Part shown: in pieces, positions 23,831-32,466 of the stretch
Layout of the letters: every line of letters begins with the position of its first letter
How positions within the stretch are numbered: the stretch's first letter is position 1
Assembly: GCA_965263105.1 (NCBI GenBank)
Contig: CBDHGL010000006.1
Span: forward strand, 124,001-188,000
Direction of reading: 5' to 3'
Origin: JBCCTX01 sp965263105
GTDB lineage: Bacteria; Bacteroidota; Bacteroidia; J057
Length of the DNA stretch: 64,000 nucleotides
The notes under the pieces: generated by a model
What the model was told of the DNA's origin: nothing
Databases searched by the model: none
The model's input: the letters and a program-made list of their open reading frames with translations, nothing else
Position numbers and translations under genes: made by a program

Positions 23831-24000
23831 TAAGTAGGTGGACAAAGGTTTCCCCTTCCCTTTTTATCGCCGCCGAGGTATCCAAGTTGATACCTCGGCG
23901 GCGGAATATGGGGGCATTATGAATCTACCCATATGCTACCCCTACAGGGTAAATTTTTGTTTCATTGAAAAAATACCCACTTCCCTTTTTCCAACTATTA
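23831..24000. mobile_element. MITE-like element B (170 bp), shorter relative of element A
   Basis: Read on the minus strand this matches element A over its length, including an identical run of about 34 bases that starts ATGGGTAGATTCATAATG. One end (TAAGTAGGTGGACAAA, 23831-23846) is well preserved; the other (TCCAACTATTA, to 24000) is decayed. The 15-bp central stem is kept (23868-23882 and 23889-23903), with one compensatory pair change relative to A and the loop in the opposite orientation relative to the flanks. About 110 bp present in A are missing. It ends 12 bp after the stop of the 1089-residue gene. Confidence 0.7.
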
Positions 24001-24012
24001 AAGGGGTATTTC

Positions 24013-27000
24013 TTAGAAATTCTTACCAAATGAGGCATGCAACATTGGCTTCTGTAGGGTATTATCTTCTATCCCCCAGGCCATATCCAGACGGACGGAG
24101 TAGCCAATAAGGTTGGCCCGAAGCCCAGTACCCACCGTGAATATAAAAGGACTTTTTAGGGTCTTTAATTCAACTGTTACAGGAGCTGAGCCAATGATAC
24201 GGGTATCCGTGGGGTTCTTCTGTGTGAAAGGATTTCCCTCAGACCAAATGGTACCCGCGTCAAAGAAGGGAATAAAATCCACATTGAATAGGGGTCCAGA
24301 ATTCAGGGAAGTCGTAAGCAGGCGGGAGACGGGTAGCCTCAACTCAAAATTGCCTAAAACATATTTGTTTCCCACACGGGAGTTGAACCAAAAGCCTCTA
24401 ATGGGAGTGATAAAATCCTGGAAATGGAAGCCATACAAGTCTAGGTTAATCGGATTTCCCGTGATCGTCAGGTCTCTACTCTTTTCAAAGGAGAGGGTGA
24501 GAAAACGATCGTCTAATCCTCCCAAATAGTAATTACAACCAGAGGACGCTATGTTTCCTCCATCGGGGGTAAAGCTACAGGCATCCTCTTCATCAAATAA
24601 ATTCAACGCTGCCTGAATTCGAGTAGCAAATACGATTTTATTTTTTAAGGGCAGATAATGACGCAATTCCATTTTGGCGATATTCAACTGAAAAGCCGAG
24701 GAGTCCATGGAAAAGTAATTGTCAAATCCGACAGAAGCGGCAAGGCCTTTAATCGGATAGCCCTCCACCATTTCAGTATTATCAAAGTACAAATTGATGC
24801 TTCCTCTCAACGCATTTTCCTGGGCGTCGACAAGTTCTTGTCTGAGTAACTTTTGGTCGGTGCGATCTAGACGATAATATCCGGCAGAGGCTTCAATACC
24901 AATTTGTGAAGTAATTGGATACCTGGCTCCCAGTTTTCCATATACTCTATCAAAACGAAAGGCAAGGGAATCTTGCGGGAAGAAAATACTTTCTTGACGG
25001 TATCTCCTACTCCAGGTGCCCACTTCTGCATAGAAATCAACTTTGTGCTTTAGGTAGCTATAGCGAATTTCACCATCCCAGTTTTTGAGGTTGAGAAAGG
25101 GTTGCACACGCATATCTAGTCTGTGGTTTCGTAGCTGATCTGCAAAACTCACATTCATTTGTAAACCAAATTTACTGATAGGATCATAGGTAAGCCCCCA
25201 ACCTGCTCGGAGAGCCCCCCACTTCGAACGGGAGAGTGTACCATCTTGAACAACAATATCCTGCAAAGAAGGGAGTTCTCTCTGGGAAAAGAGGGTATTA
25301 TCTCTACGGTTTCTTCTAGTCGAAGGAATTTGTGGTTTACTTACCTCATATTGATCACCCTCGTCAAATAAATAGTATCTCACACCAGCGGTTTCTCCAG
25401 AATCTTTAGCGGTTTCTACTTGCTTTTCATCACGCTTGCTTTCTTTTGGAGAAGGGATTGCCTTGGTTTCCTCTCGTTTTTCGCGCGCTTTGGTTCTAAA
25501 TTTCAGGTCATAGTTTTCTCTAAGCAGGGTAATTTCGGGTACCTTATCAGCGCTTATATTGGAAAGAGGAATCTGAAATAACTGTTCTTTACCAACTTCT
25601 GGAGTAGCAAAGAAGCCTACATTTTCTCCTCCATCCCACGTATAAATGCCCTTATTTAAGTTAGTAAGCGTTTTAAATTCCCTGCGAAATATATTGAGCT
25701 GGTAAAAATTCCTTATTCCAGATTGATCAGAGAGATAACCTATTTCAAAGCCACTAATAGGTTTGGGAAACAATTCGTCTGCCGTCTCAGAATTGGTTAG
25801 GCGCGTAGGGGCTTTAGAAGGATTCGTAAGGTCCAACATAAATATATCAAAATGCGCAGATAACAATTTATCGGGAATGACTGCTGGATCAATTTTCTTG
25901 CCTGCAGGAGGCTGGTTAGAAGCGTAAAATAAATACCTGTCATCCAAGCTCACCGCAGGATGAATATTATCGAATTCATCTTCGATTACGGGGTTTAGAG
26001 TTTCATTGGAAATACTATAGGTATATAAGCCCGTACCCTCGTTATTAACACCGGATAGAACTAAATAGTCTTCATCTTGCATCCAGCTAATCCCCGATAC
26101 CCAGCGGAGGGGTGAGGGAAGTTCCGTCCGTGTCAACTCTTTCTCTTCAAGGCTATAAACCATCATATAGGCTTTATGTCCTTTGTACTGTAGGGTAGCG
26201 ATAGCCGTGCCAGAAGTATTCCAACTTATAGGTAACACAAAGGAGAGTCGCTCCGTAGAGGAAGCAATATATCCAGACTGTATAGGCAAAGAGGTCCAAC
26301 TATCTCCTGCAATATCATAAATGAATACCTGGTGCTGACCTTCCTTCTGTAGTTGTAAGGCCAGAAGGTTCTGCCCTTCGTGATAGTCATAGCCGGTCAA
26401 GAGATACCCCTTCTTCAAGGGAATAGGTTGCTCCTTCGAACTAACAGTTTTAAAATCTCCCCTTCCGGAAGCATTTAGGTCGCTGAGATCTTTTAAGAAC
26501 TCTCTCCAGCGTTCTGAAAAGGTAGGGAGTTGAATTCCTAGAACTGAGATAATCCCTGATTCAATCGAGTTAGAAACGTTTACGAGGTAGATAATTTCGG
26601 AAATTTTTTCTTCTCCATATTCCGAAACGATGTATTGCCAGACAGATTTGCGCAAAATGCGATTGATCAAGCCTTCCCCATCCAAGGCAGGTTCCAATAC
26701 ATCTTCATTCCTCATACTGCTAATCCACATCTCATCTTCGAAGGTCCAGCCTGTCGAAACAAACTCGGATAAGCCTTGCCAAAACCAGGTAGGGTTGTTG
26801 AGCAATATCTGGCTTTGGATGACCGAACTCAGACGATTGCCAAAGGCGAATTCTTCCAAGATGAGATCTGACACCTTCCGCTTAACCTCTTGATATAGCC
26901 CACGACTATCTCCGGGATGCACTATGTACTCTCTTCGCTCTGGCATCCGGTAGGACCCGGGATCATTCGACATCCGCTCCAAGGGAATATTGGAGGACAT

Positions 27001-27282
27001 GAGTTCAAAAGAATGATTGAAATAGACAAGTGAATAGCGAAGATCCGCCCGATAATCGTACAAATCCGTCAGTTCAACCCGGGCCCGCTCCGCATATTGA
27101 CCAACCTTAATCGCGTGAGACTCATTACCTGGGATGAAATACACATCGAAAAAGTCAGTACTTACGTATTCCCAGCCTTTAAAATTTTCCGTAGGATTAG
27201 GAACCTGTGCATAGACTTCTCCCCCCAGAATCAGTAAACAGAGTCCGGCAAAGCAGGTAAAAACTTTTTTCATCATCCCCAT
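24013..27282 (-). CDS. Large propeller plus beta-barrel outer-membrane protein with degenerate peptidase domain
   Basis: A 1089-residue protein with a Sec leader (to about 26, VYAQ). Residues 30-260 look like a gluzincin-type (peptidase MA) domain with a WFWQGLSEFVSTGW segment, but the place where HExxH belongs (about 139-147, DLILEEFAF) lacks both His. Residues 280-580 contain WD40/TolB-like repeats (SGISWMQDEDYLVLSGV, DDRYLFYASN). A charged linker (590-650) leads to a C-terminal surface-antigen-like barrel ending HASFGKNF, a typical outer-membrane insertion signal. Met4 is an alternative start. The cellular role is unknown. Confidence 0.75.
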   Translation of the reverse strand: MGMMKKVFTCFAGLCLLILGGEVYAQVPNPTENFKGWEYVSTDFFDVYFIPGNESHAIKVGQYAERARVELTDLYDYRADLRYSLVYFNHSFELMSSNIPLERMSNDPGSYRMPERREYIVHPGDSRGLYQEVKRKVSDLILEEFAFGNRLSSVIQSQILLNNPTWFWQGLSEFVSTGWTFEDEMWISSMRNEDVLEPALDGEGLINRILRKSVWQYIVSEYGEEKISEIIYLVNVSNSIESGIISVLGIQLPTFSERWREFLKDLSDLNASGRGDFKTVSSKEQPIPLKKGYLLTGYDYHEGQNLLALQLQKEGQHQVFIYDIAGDSWTSLPIQSGYIASSTERLSFVLPISWNTSGTAIATLQYKGHKAYMMVYSLEEKELTRTELPSPLRWVSGISWMQDEDYLVLSGVNNEGTGLYTYSISNETLNPVIEDEFDNIHPAVSLDDRYLFYASNQPPAGKKIDPAVIPDKLLSAHFDIFMLDLTNPSKAPTRLTNSETADELFPKPISGFEIGYLSDQSGIRNFYQLNIFRREFKTLTNLNKGIYTWDGGENVGFFATPEVGKEQLFQIPLSNISADKVPEITLLRENYDLKFRTKAREKREETKAIPSPKESKRDEKQVETAKDSGETAGVRYYLFDEGDQYEVSKPQIPSTRRNRRDNTLFSQRELPSLQDIVVQDGTLSRSKWGALRAGWGLTYDPISKFGLQMNVSFADQLRNHRLDMRVQPFLNLKNWDGEIRYSYLKHKVDFYAEVGTWSRRYRQESIFFPQDSLAFRFDRVYGKLGARYPITSQIGIEASAGYYRLDRTDQKLLRQELVDAQENALRGSINLYFDNTEMVEGYPIKGLAASVGFDNYFSMDSSAFQLNIAKMELRHYLPLKNKIVFATRIQAALNLFDEEDACSFTPDGGNIASSGCNYYLGGLDDRFLTLSFEKSRDLTITGNPINLDLYGFHFQDFITPIRGFWFNSRVGNKYVLGNFELRLPVSRLLTTSLNSGPLFNVDFIPFFDAGTIWSEGNPFTQKNPTDTRIIGSAPVTVELKTLKSPFIFTVGTGLRANLIGYSVRLDMAWGIEDNTLQKPMLHASFGKNF

Positions 27283-27424
27283 ATTTATTATAGTAATGCT
27301 TCTCCCTTAGATTTGTAATGTTAGCTTTCCCAGGAGTTACCCTCCAGAAATTTCCTTTTGTATTAAATTACAAATAAAAACGATACGGAATACCCTATTT
27401 AACTGAATTGATGGAGAGGAAGTT

Positions 27425-28810
27425 TCACAATTCTCCCACCATTTTTGCGGGATCCACCAAAGAATCATACTCTGAGGGAGTCAATATGCCCAATTTCTCT
27501 GCAGCTTCCTTCAATGTGGAGTTATCTGCATAGGCCGTTTTTGCAATTTTGGCGGCTTTGTCATACCCTATGTGTGTATTCAAGGCTGTGACCAACATCA
27601 GCGATTTATTGAGCTGGTCATTAATACGCTCATAATTGGGTTCTATACCTACAGCCAAGTTGTTGTTGAAGGATTCGCAGGCATCGCCGAGTAATTTGGC
27701 AGAATTGAGCAGATTGAAAATCATCATCGGCTTGAAAACATTCAACTGGAAGTGTCCATGAGATCCCGCAACGGCTATAGCTGTATCATTTCCTAAGACC
27801 TGTGCACAGACCATGGTCAATGCTTCTGCTTGGGTTGGATTCACCTTCCCAGGCATAATTGAGGACCCTGGTTCATTTGCAGGGATAATGATTTCCCCTA
27901 TTCCACTCCTTGGACCAGAAGCCAACAGCCGGATATTATTACCGATGGTCATTAGGCTCACGGCTAGACGTTTCAGAGCCCCAGAGGTCTCCACTATAGC
28001 ATCATGAGCTGAAAGAGCTTCAAACTTATTCTCAGCACTCACAAAGGGATGCCCCGTCAATTCAGCGATTTTTTCAGCCACATGGTTAGCATAGCCTTTG
28101 GGAGTATTGAGCCCTGTACCTACAGCCGTCCCCCCCAAAGCCAACTCGGCTAGGTGGGGCAAGGTGTTTTCAAGGGCCTCCAAGCCCTTACGCAATTGGG
28201 TGGCATAACCAGAAAATTCCTGCCCCAGAGTGAGAGGGGTAGCATCCATCAAATGGGTCCGACCAATCTTAACCACTTCCCAAAATTCTTGGGCCTTCTT
28301 AACCAGCGTATCGTGGAGCAATTCGATCTTGGGGAAGGTCTCAGAAACCAACAAATGATAGGCTGCTATGTGCATCGCCGTAGGGAACGTGTCATTGGAC
28401 GATTGCGATTTATTGACATCATCATTGGGATGGATGAGTTTACTTCCTATTTCCCCCCCCTTTAATTCAGTAGCTCGGTTGGCGATAACCTCATTGACAT
28501 TCATATTGGATTGAGTTCCAGAACCCGTTTGCCAAACAACGAGTGGAAAATGCTCATCTAATTTACCTGCCAGTATTTCTTCACACACCTGAGCAATCAA
28601 GTCTGCTTTTTCTTTTGGAAAATCCGTCAACGAGGCATTTGTAAGGGCCGCCGCTTTTTTCAGATAGGCAAAGCCTCTTATTACTTCCATGGGCATCTTT
28701 TGCCCTCCAATTCTAAAGTTTTGGATAGAGCGTTGTGTTTGGGCTCCCCAGTATTTGTCTGCAGGGACTTGAACGTCCCCCATTGTGTCTTTTTCAATGC
28801 GATACTTCAT
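27425..28810 (-). CDS. fumC: Class II fumarate hydratase
   Basis: From the ATG at 28810 (MKYRIEKDTMGDVQVPADKYWGAQTQRS) the protein has 461 residues, the usual FumC length. It carries the QTGSGTQSNMNVNEV, HPNDDVNKSQSSNDTFPTAMH and signature GSSIMPGKVNPTQAEA motifs; the catalytic Ser lies in the last loop. It interconverts fumarate and malate in the TCA cycle without an iron-sulfur cluster. The upstream 43 open codons lack homology and would cover the promoter region. It is divergent from guaB. Confidence 0.93.
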   Translation of the reverse strand: MKYRIEKDTMGDVQVPADKYWGAQTQRSIQNFRIGGQKMPMEVIRGFAYLKKAAALTNASLTDFPKEKADLIAQVCEEILAGKLDEHFPLVVWQTGSGTQSNMNVNEVIANRATELKGGEIGSKLIHPNDDVNKSQSSNDTFPTAMHIAAYHLLVSETFPKIELLHDTLVKKAQEFWEVVKIGRTHLMDATPLTLGQEFSGYATQLRKGLEALENTLPHLAELALGGTAVGTGLNTPKGYANHVAEKIAELTGHPFVSAENKFEALSAHDAIVETSGALKRLAVSLMTIGNNIRLLASGPRSGIGEIIIPANEPGSSIMPGKVNPTQAEALTMVCAQVLGNDTAIAVAGSHGHFQLNVFKPMMIFNLLNSAKLLGDACESFNNNLAVGIEPNYERINDQLNKSLMLVTALNTHIGYDKAAKIAKTAYADNSTLKEAAEKLGILTPSEYDSLVDPAKMVGEL

Positions 28811-28975
28811 ATAGCGAAGGTAGGGATATTGCAGTAAATTGTCCAGGGTTTGAGGGGCGAGGAGATAGGAGTGAGTGTTGTAAATACAAATTTTATTATT
28901 CTCTCCCCTCCTACTCGCACCTAAATAACGATAGGCCACCGACTATCGACCCTTACCCCCTTTTCCCCTTCCTCA

Positions 28976-29007
28976 TTTGTCCCCGAACATAATTCTATTT
29001 ACCTTTG
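28976..29007 (+). promoter_or_regulatory. Predicted guaB promoter (Bacteroidota sigma type)
   Basis: A TTTG at 28976-28979 is followed after 20 bases by TACCTTTG at 29000-29007, matching the phylum consensus TTTG-N19-20-TAnnTTTG exactly. The expected transcription start is near 29013, about 27 bases before the guaB ATG. Confidence 0.75.
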
Positions 29008-29039
29008 TTCTGCAAGTATCCACCCATTAGATATTTGCA

Positions 29040-30557
29040 ATGAATCCTCAAAATTCCCTGATTTCTAACGGTACAGTTGCCCCCTCTCATGGAAGTGAAA
29101 AAATACTTCTGGAGGGCCTCACCTATGACGATGTTCTTTTGGTTCCAGACCATTCAGAAGTCCTCCCAAGGGAGGTAGACACCCATAGCTATCTCACGCG
29201 GGATATACGACTAAATTTGCCGATTATTAGTGCCGCAATGGATACGGTTACTGAGCATCGTATGGCTATAGCTATGGCTGCTAATGGAGGTCTGGGCATC
29301 ATCCATAAGAACATGTCCATCGAGCAGCAAGCGGAGGAGGTTCGCCGAGTAAAACGCTCAGAAAGTGGAATGATCGTCGATCCTATCACCCTTAAGGTAG
29401 ACAATACCCTGACTGAGGCGGATATTATCATGCGCGAACATCGCATTGGAGGTATTCCCATTCAGGATCAGGAGGGACGGCTAGTAGGGATTCTTACCAA
29501 TCGGGATATGCGCTTTGAGAAGCCAGATGATCGAAAGGTAGCGGATATCATGACCAAAGAAAATCTTATTACCGCTCCAGAAGGGACTACCTTAGAAGAA
29601 GCTGAAGATATTCTCCGCAAGCACAAGATTGAGAAGCTCCCAGTCGTAGATAAAAGCTTTAAACTTGTTGGCCTTATTACTTACAGAGACATTATTAAGA
29701 AGCTGACCTTCCCCAACGCCTGTAAAGATTCCCTGGGACGCTTGAGGGTAGGTGCAGCGGTTGGTGTTTCTTCTGATACCGTGGAGCGGATAAAGGCCTT
29801 ACAAACAGCCGGTGTTGACGTCATTACAATTGATACGGCCCATGGCCATTCTGCAGGTGTTCTTCGCACGATTCGGACGATAAGAGACACCTTCCCCGAT
29901 CTACAAATCATCGGAGGAAATGTAGCCACCTATGGTGGAACTGAAGCCCTGATTGAAGCAGGAGTAGATGCCGTGAAGGTGGGCGTGGGACCGGGAAGTA
30001 TCTGTACGACCCGAGTCATCGCCGGTGTGGGCATGCCCCAACTATCAGCTGTTATGGAAGCCGTTCGGGCTGCTGCTCCTAAAGGGATACCCGTTATCGC
30101 AGATGGAGGGATAAAATATTCTGGCGATATGGTCAAAGCCTTGGTAGCTGGTGCAAACGTAGTCATGGTGGGAGGACTTCTAGCCGGAACCGATGAAAGT
30201 CCTGGAGAAACAATTTTATACGAGGGAAGAAAATTCAAAACCTATCGGGGAATGGGCTCTATCGAAGCGATGAAGGATGGCAGCAAGGACCGCTATTTCC
30301 AAGATGTAGAATCAGACATCAAAAAACTCGTTCCCGAGGGGATCGTAGGGAGAGTAGCCTATAAAGGAAAGGTTTCCGAAGTACTCTATCAGATGGAAGG
30401 AGGGCTAAGAGCTGGCATGGGATACTCAGGAGCAGCAGATATTTCTTCCTTGCAGCAAAAGCTCTTTGTCCGCATTACCAATGCGGGCCTACGGGAAAGC
30501 CATCCTCATGATGTTCAAATCGTAAAGGAAGCGCCTAATTATTCTAAGAGGAGTTGA
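29040..30557 (+). CDS. guaB: Inosine-5'-monophosphate dehydrogenase
   Basis: A 505-residue enzyme that makes XMP from IMP in guanine nucleotide synthesis. The barrel is interrupted by two CBS domains (about residues 115-230, VADIMTKENLITAPEGTTLEEAEDILRKHKIEKLPVVD). The catalytic loop GPGSICTTRVIAGVG carries the active-site Cys, and VIADGGIKYSGD and GMGSIEAM follow. The N-terminal EGLTYDDVLLVPDHSEVLP is characteristic. The promoter is clear just upstream. It is a single-gene unit. Confidence 0.96.
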   Translation: MNPQNSLISNGTVAPSHGSEKILLEGLTYDDVLLVPDHSEVLPREVDTHSYLTRDIRLNLPIISAAMDTVTEHRMAIAMAANGGLGIIHKNMSIEQQAEEVRRVKRSESGMIVDPITLKVDNTLTEADIIMREHRIGGIPIQDQEGRLVGILTNRDMRFEKPDDRKVADIMTKENLITAPEGTTLEEAEDILRKHKIEKLPVVDKSFKLVGLITYRDIIKKLTFPNACKDSLGRLRVGAAVGVSSDTVERIKALQTAGVDVITIDTAHGHSAGVLRTIRTIRDTFPDLQIIGGNVATYGGTEALIEAGVDAVKVGVGPGSICTTRVIAGVGMPQLSAVMEAVRAAAPKGIPVIADGGIKYSGDMVKALVAGANVVMVGGLLAGTDESPGETILYEGRKFKTYRGMGSIEAMKDGSKDRYFQDVESDIKKLVPEGIVGRVAYKGKVSEVLYQMEGGLRAGMGYSGAADISSLQQKLFVRITNAGLRESHPHDVQIVKEAPNYSKRS

Positions 30558-30683
30558 GGGAGAGTTTCATAGTCCTTTCCATGATTTGAGGAGTGGGGTA
30601 CAAGGAGACAGGCGTGCGCATTGTGATGAGGTATTTGACAATTCTCTCACTTATAAGCCTGTAGTCTGTGGACTATTAAGCTA

Positions 30684-31343
30684 CTAAATCGCCCCTGGAC
30701 TATCTTTACTGGATAGAGACACATGGAGATGATCCCCCGTTCCATGATGTCTCAGGGTGTTAAAGCCGAGTAAATAAAAATAAGTTTTCAAAAGGGTATT
30801 CCGTATTTCGCCTCTCCCTTTGGTCCGCAAATCCATTGCATGAACGTATCCAGAAGACTGTTTGTAATGAAGGGAGTTCTTTTTGGATTTCAAGCCCATC
30901 TTTTTGTAATCTTCAGGTACTCGGGCGCCGTCTGTAATCATTAAATTCCCATCTAGCCACACCCAAGTACCCACCGCCATTCGGAGAAAGGGGTGTAAAT
31001 CCCTGTATTCCTGCTGGATTTTTTCCGATTTTGCATTTTCCCCAGAAAGGTTGAATAGCGTCATTCCAACGTAGCCCAAAACCAGAATACCTACCACCCA
31101 TTTCTGTACACGGACTGACTTGCGATTGAGGCTATTGGGGCCGGCCAGCCAATCCCACAACATGAGGGTCATCAGTAAAACCACGAAAAATACGACAAGG
31201 CTCATTCCTGCAATTGCCAGCCATTCATTCCAATGGTACTGCTCATGTAGCCAAATATTGCCTCTCAAAAATAAGGCAAAGGGAAAGCCCAGGAATAAAA
31301 AAACCTTAGCCAGAAATCCCAAGACCTTAAATATTCGCTTCAT
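30684..31343 (-). CDS. Membrane-anchored M15/hedgehog-like zinc peptidase candidate
   Basis: The 219-residue protein has three hydrophobic segments (about 5-28, 42-62, 82-98) and a C-terminal domain of about 110 residues. That domain contains SLHYKQSSGYVHAMDLRT and GTGDHLHVSL, which resemble the SxHxxGxAxD and HxH metal motifs of M15 D,D-peptidases and hedgehog domains (candidate ligands His159, Asp171, His207). The His-to-Asp spacing is longer than usual, so an insertion must be assumed. A role in cutting peptidoglycan cross-bridges is inference. Family assignment is moderate. Confidence 0.5.
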   Translation of the reverse strand: MKRIFKVLGFLAKVFLFLGFPFALFLRGNIWLHEQYHWNEWLAIAGMSLVVFFVVLLMTLMLWDWLAGPNSLNRKSVRVQKWVVGILVLGYVGMTLFNLSGENAKSEKIQQEYRDLHPFLRMAVGTWVWLDGNLMITDGARVPEDYKKMGLKSKKNSLHYKQSSGYVHAMDLRTKGRGEIRNTLLKTYFYLLGFNTLRHHGTGDHLHVSLSSKDSPGAI

Positions 31344-31466
31344 TTTTTCGGAAAATATAAATAAATTAAAGAAGGACTATACCACTACCTCTATCAAAGA
31401 CGCTGGAAATGAGCAAAAGTTTAGATTAGAGGCATTACCATCTTTGTTTACGCTAAACCGATTGGC

Positions 31467-31685
31467 ATGAAAAATCTACCACATTCTTTCAATTTACGTG
31501 AAGACCTCATCCATTTTTATCAAAATTCATCCGGCTTATCAAAAGGGCTATTTCTCATAGCAAGTTTTTCCCTCCTTTTCCTTACCGCTTATCTTCTATA
31601 TTCCATTTATCCCGTTCTTTCCCAGATGCTAGATCAAGTTGTTTCCGCTGACTATAGCACATCAATTATTCAAGTTGGCAGATAA
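31467..31685 (+). CDS. Hypothetical single-pass membrane protein (72 residues)
   Basis: Unrecognised. A basic N-terminus (MKNLPHSFNLREDLIHFYQNSSGLSKG) leads into one long hydrophobic segment (LFLIASFSLLFLTAYLLYSIYPVLS) and a short outside tail. It begins with ATG and lies upstream of the coiled-coil/zapA/rny cluster in the same direction. It could be a small membrane partner in that cluster or a spurious frame; nothing else supports it. Confidence 0.35.
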   Translation: MKNLPHSFNLREDLIHFYQNSSGLSKGLFLIASFSLLFLTAYLLYSIYPVLSQMLDQVVSADYSTSIIQVGR

Positions 31686-31772
31686 GCTGTGCCATATATA
31701 CCTTTTGATTAAAGAAGGAAAAATTATTAGCTTAGTAAACTAATTTACTTGGTTTTTTTGTGTCTAGGTGCA

Positions 31773-32066
31773 ATGGAGGAGATTCTTCAGGGTTTTCGCG
31801 TTTCTCAAAAGAAAGTTTCCACACTGGAACAATCCATTCTGCATTTGCAGACACAAAAGCGTACATTGACAAATGAATTGGATCTCTTAAAGCAGGAATT
31901 GGCCGAAAAAGAACAACAAATAACTCTTTTGACGGAAAAGTACGAGGCCGCCAAATTGGCAAAGGAGATAAATTCCTCTTCAGATCATACAGAATTAATA
32001 GCAAAAATTGATAAATACTTAAAAGAAATAGATATTTGCTTACGATATTTTGGTGTGCAGGATTAA
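31773..32066 (+). CDS. Coiled-coil protein upstream of zapA
   Basis: From the ATG at 31773 the product has 97 residues, nearly all predicted coiled coil (VSTLEQSILHLQTQKRTLTNELDLLKQELAEKEQQITLLTEKYEAAK), with a short C-terminal helix (KIDKYLKEIDICLRYFG). It lies 21 bp before zapA. Small coiled-coil proteins next to zapA in Bacteroidota could play a ZapB-like role in Z-ring assembly, but there is no sequence proof. A TTG eight codons upstream is less likely as start. Confidence 0.65.
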   Translation: MEEILQGFRVSQKKVSTLEQSILHLQTQKRTLTNELDLLKQELAEKEQQITLLTEKYEAAKLAKEINSSSDHTELIAKIDKYLKEIDICLRYFGVQD

Positions 32067-32087
32067 TATGGCACGAAGTAAAGCGAG

Positions 32088-32390
32088 TTGGAAAAGCACT
32101 CAATTAATATAAATATTTTGGGAAGGCAGTTCCCAGCTACCGTAGATAGTAGAGAAGCTGAAGTGATTCAGGATGCAGCAAAGATGATCAATAACAAGCT
32201 ACGGAGCTACAAGCTTGAGTATTCCTCTCAGGATGATTTAGATATAGCCCTTATGTGTTGTCTTGAAATTATGACCGAATTTCTCACCTATAAGGTCCAA
32301 GACACACGCGGTTTCGCCCAAGTGAGGGAGGAACTAGATCAGTTGAATGAACAATTAGATCAAACCCTACAGCTATTTCAAAAATCCTGA
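32088..32390 (+). CDS. zapA: Cell division protein ZapA
   Basis: The 100-residue protein opens SININILGRQFPATVDSREAEVIQDAAKMINNKLRSY, the ZapA beta-hairpin/helix core, followed by a long coiled coil (VREELDQLNEQLDQTLQLFQ). ZapA cross-links FtsZ filaments at midcell. The only usable start is TTG at 32088: an in-frame TAA lies at 32079-32081, and the nearby ATG at 32068 is in another frame. It leads into rny after 76 bp. Confidence 0.85.
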   Translation: MEKHSININILGRQFPATVDSREAEVIQDAAKMINNKLRSYKLEYSSQDDLDIALMCCLEIMTEFLTYKVQDTRGFAQVREELDQLNEQLDQTLQLFQKS

Positions 32391-32466
32391 ATTTTCTTCG
32401 CTTCCGGCTATATTTTCCTAAGGCGTACACCATTTCATTTGGTATAACCCTTAAGATGAGGATTTC

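Noticed and set aside
32391..32466. Possible 6S RNA between zapA and rny, where ssrS lies in some bacteria.
   Set aside because: The gap is only 76 bases and shows no long hairpin.
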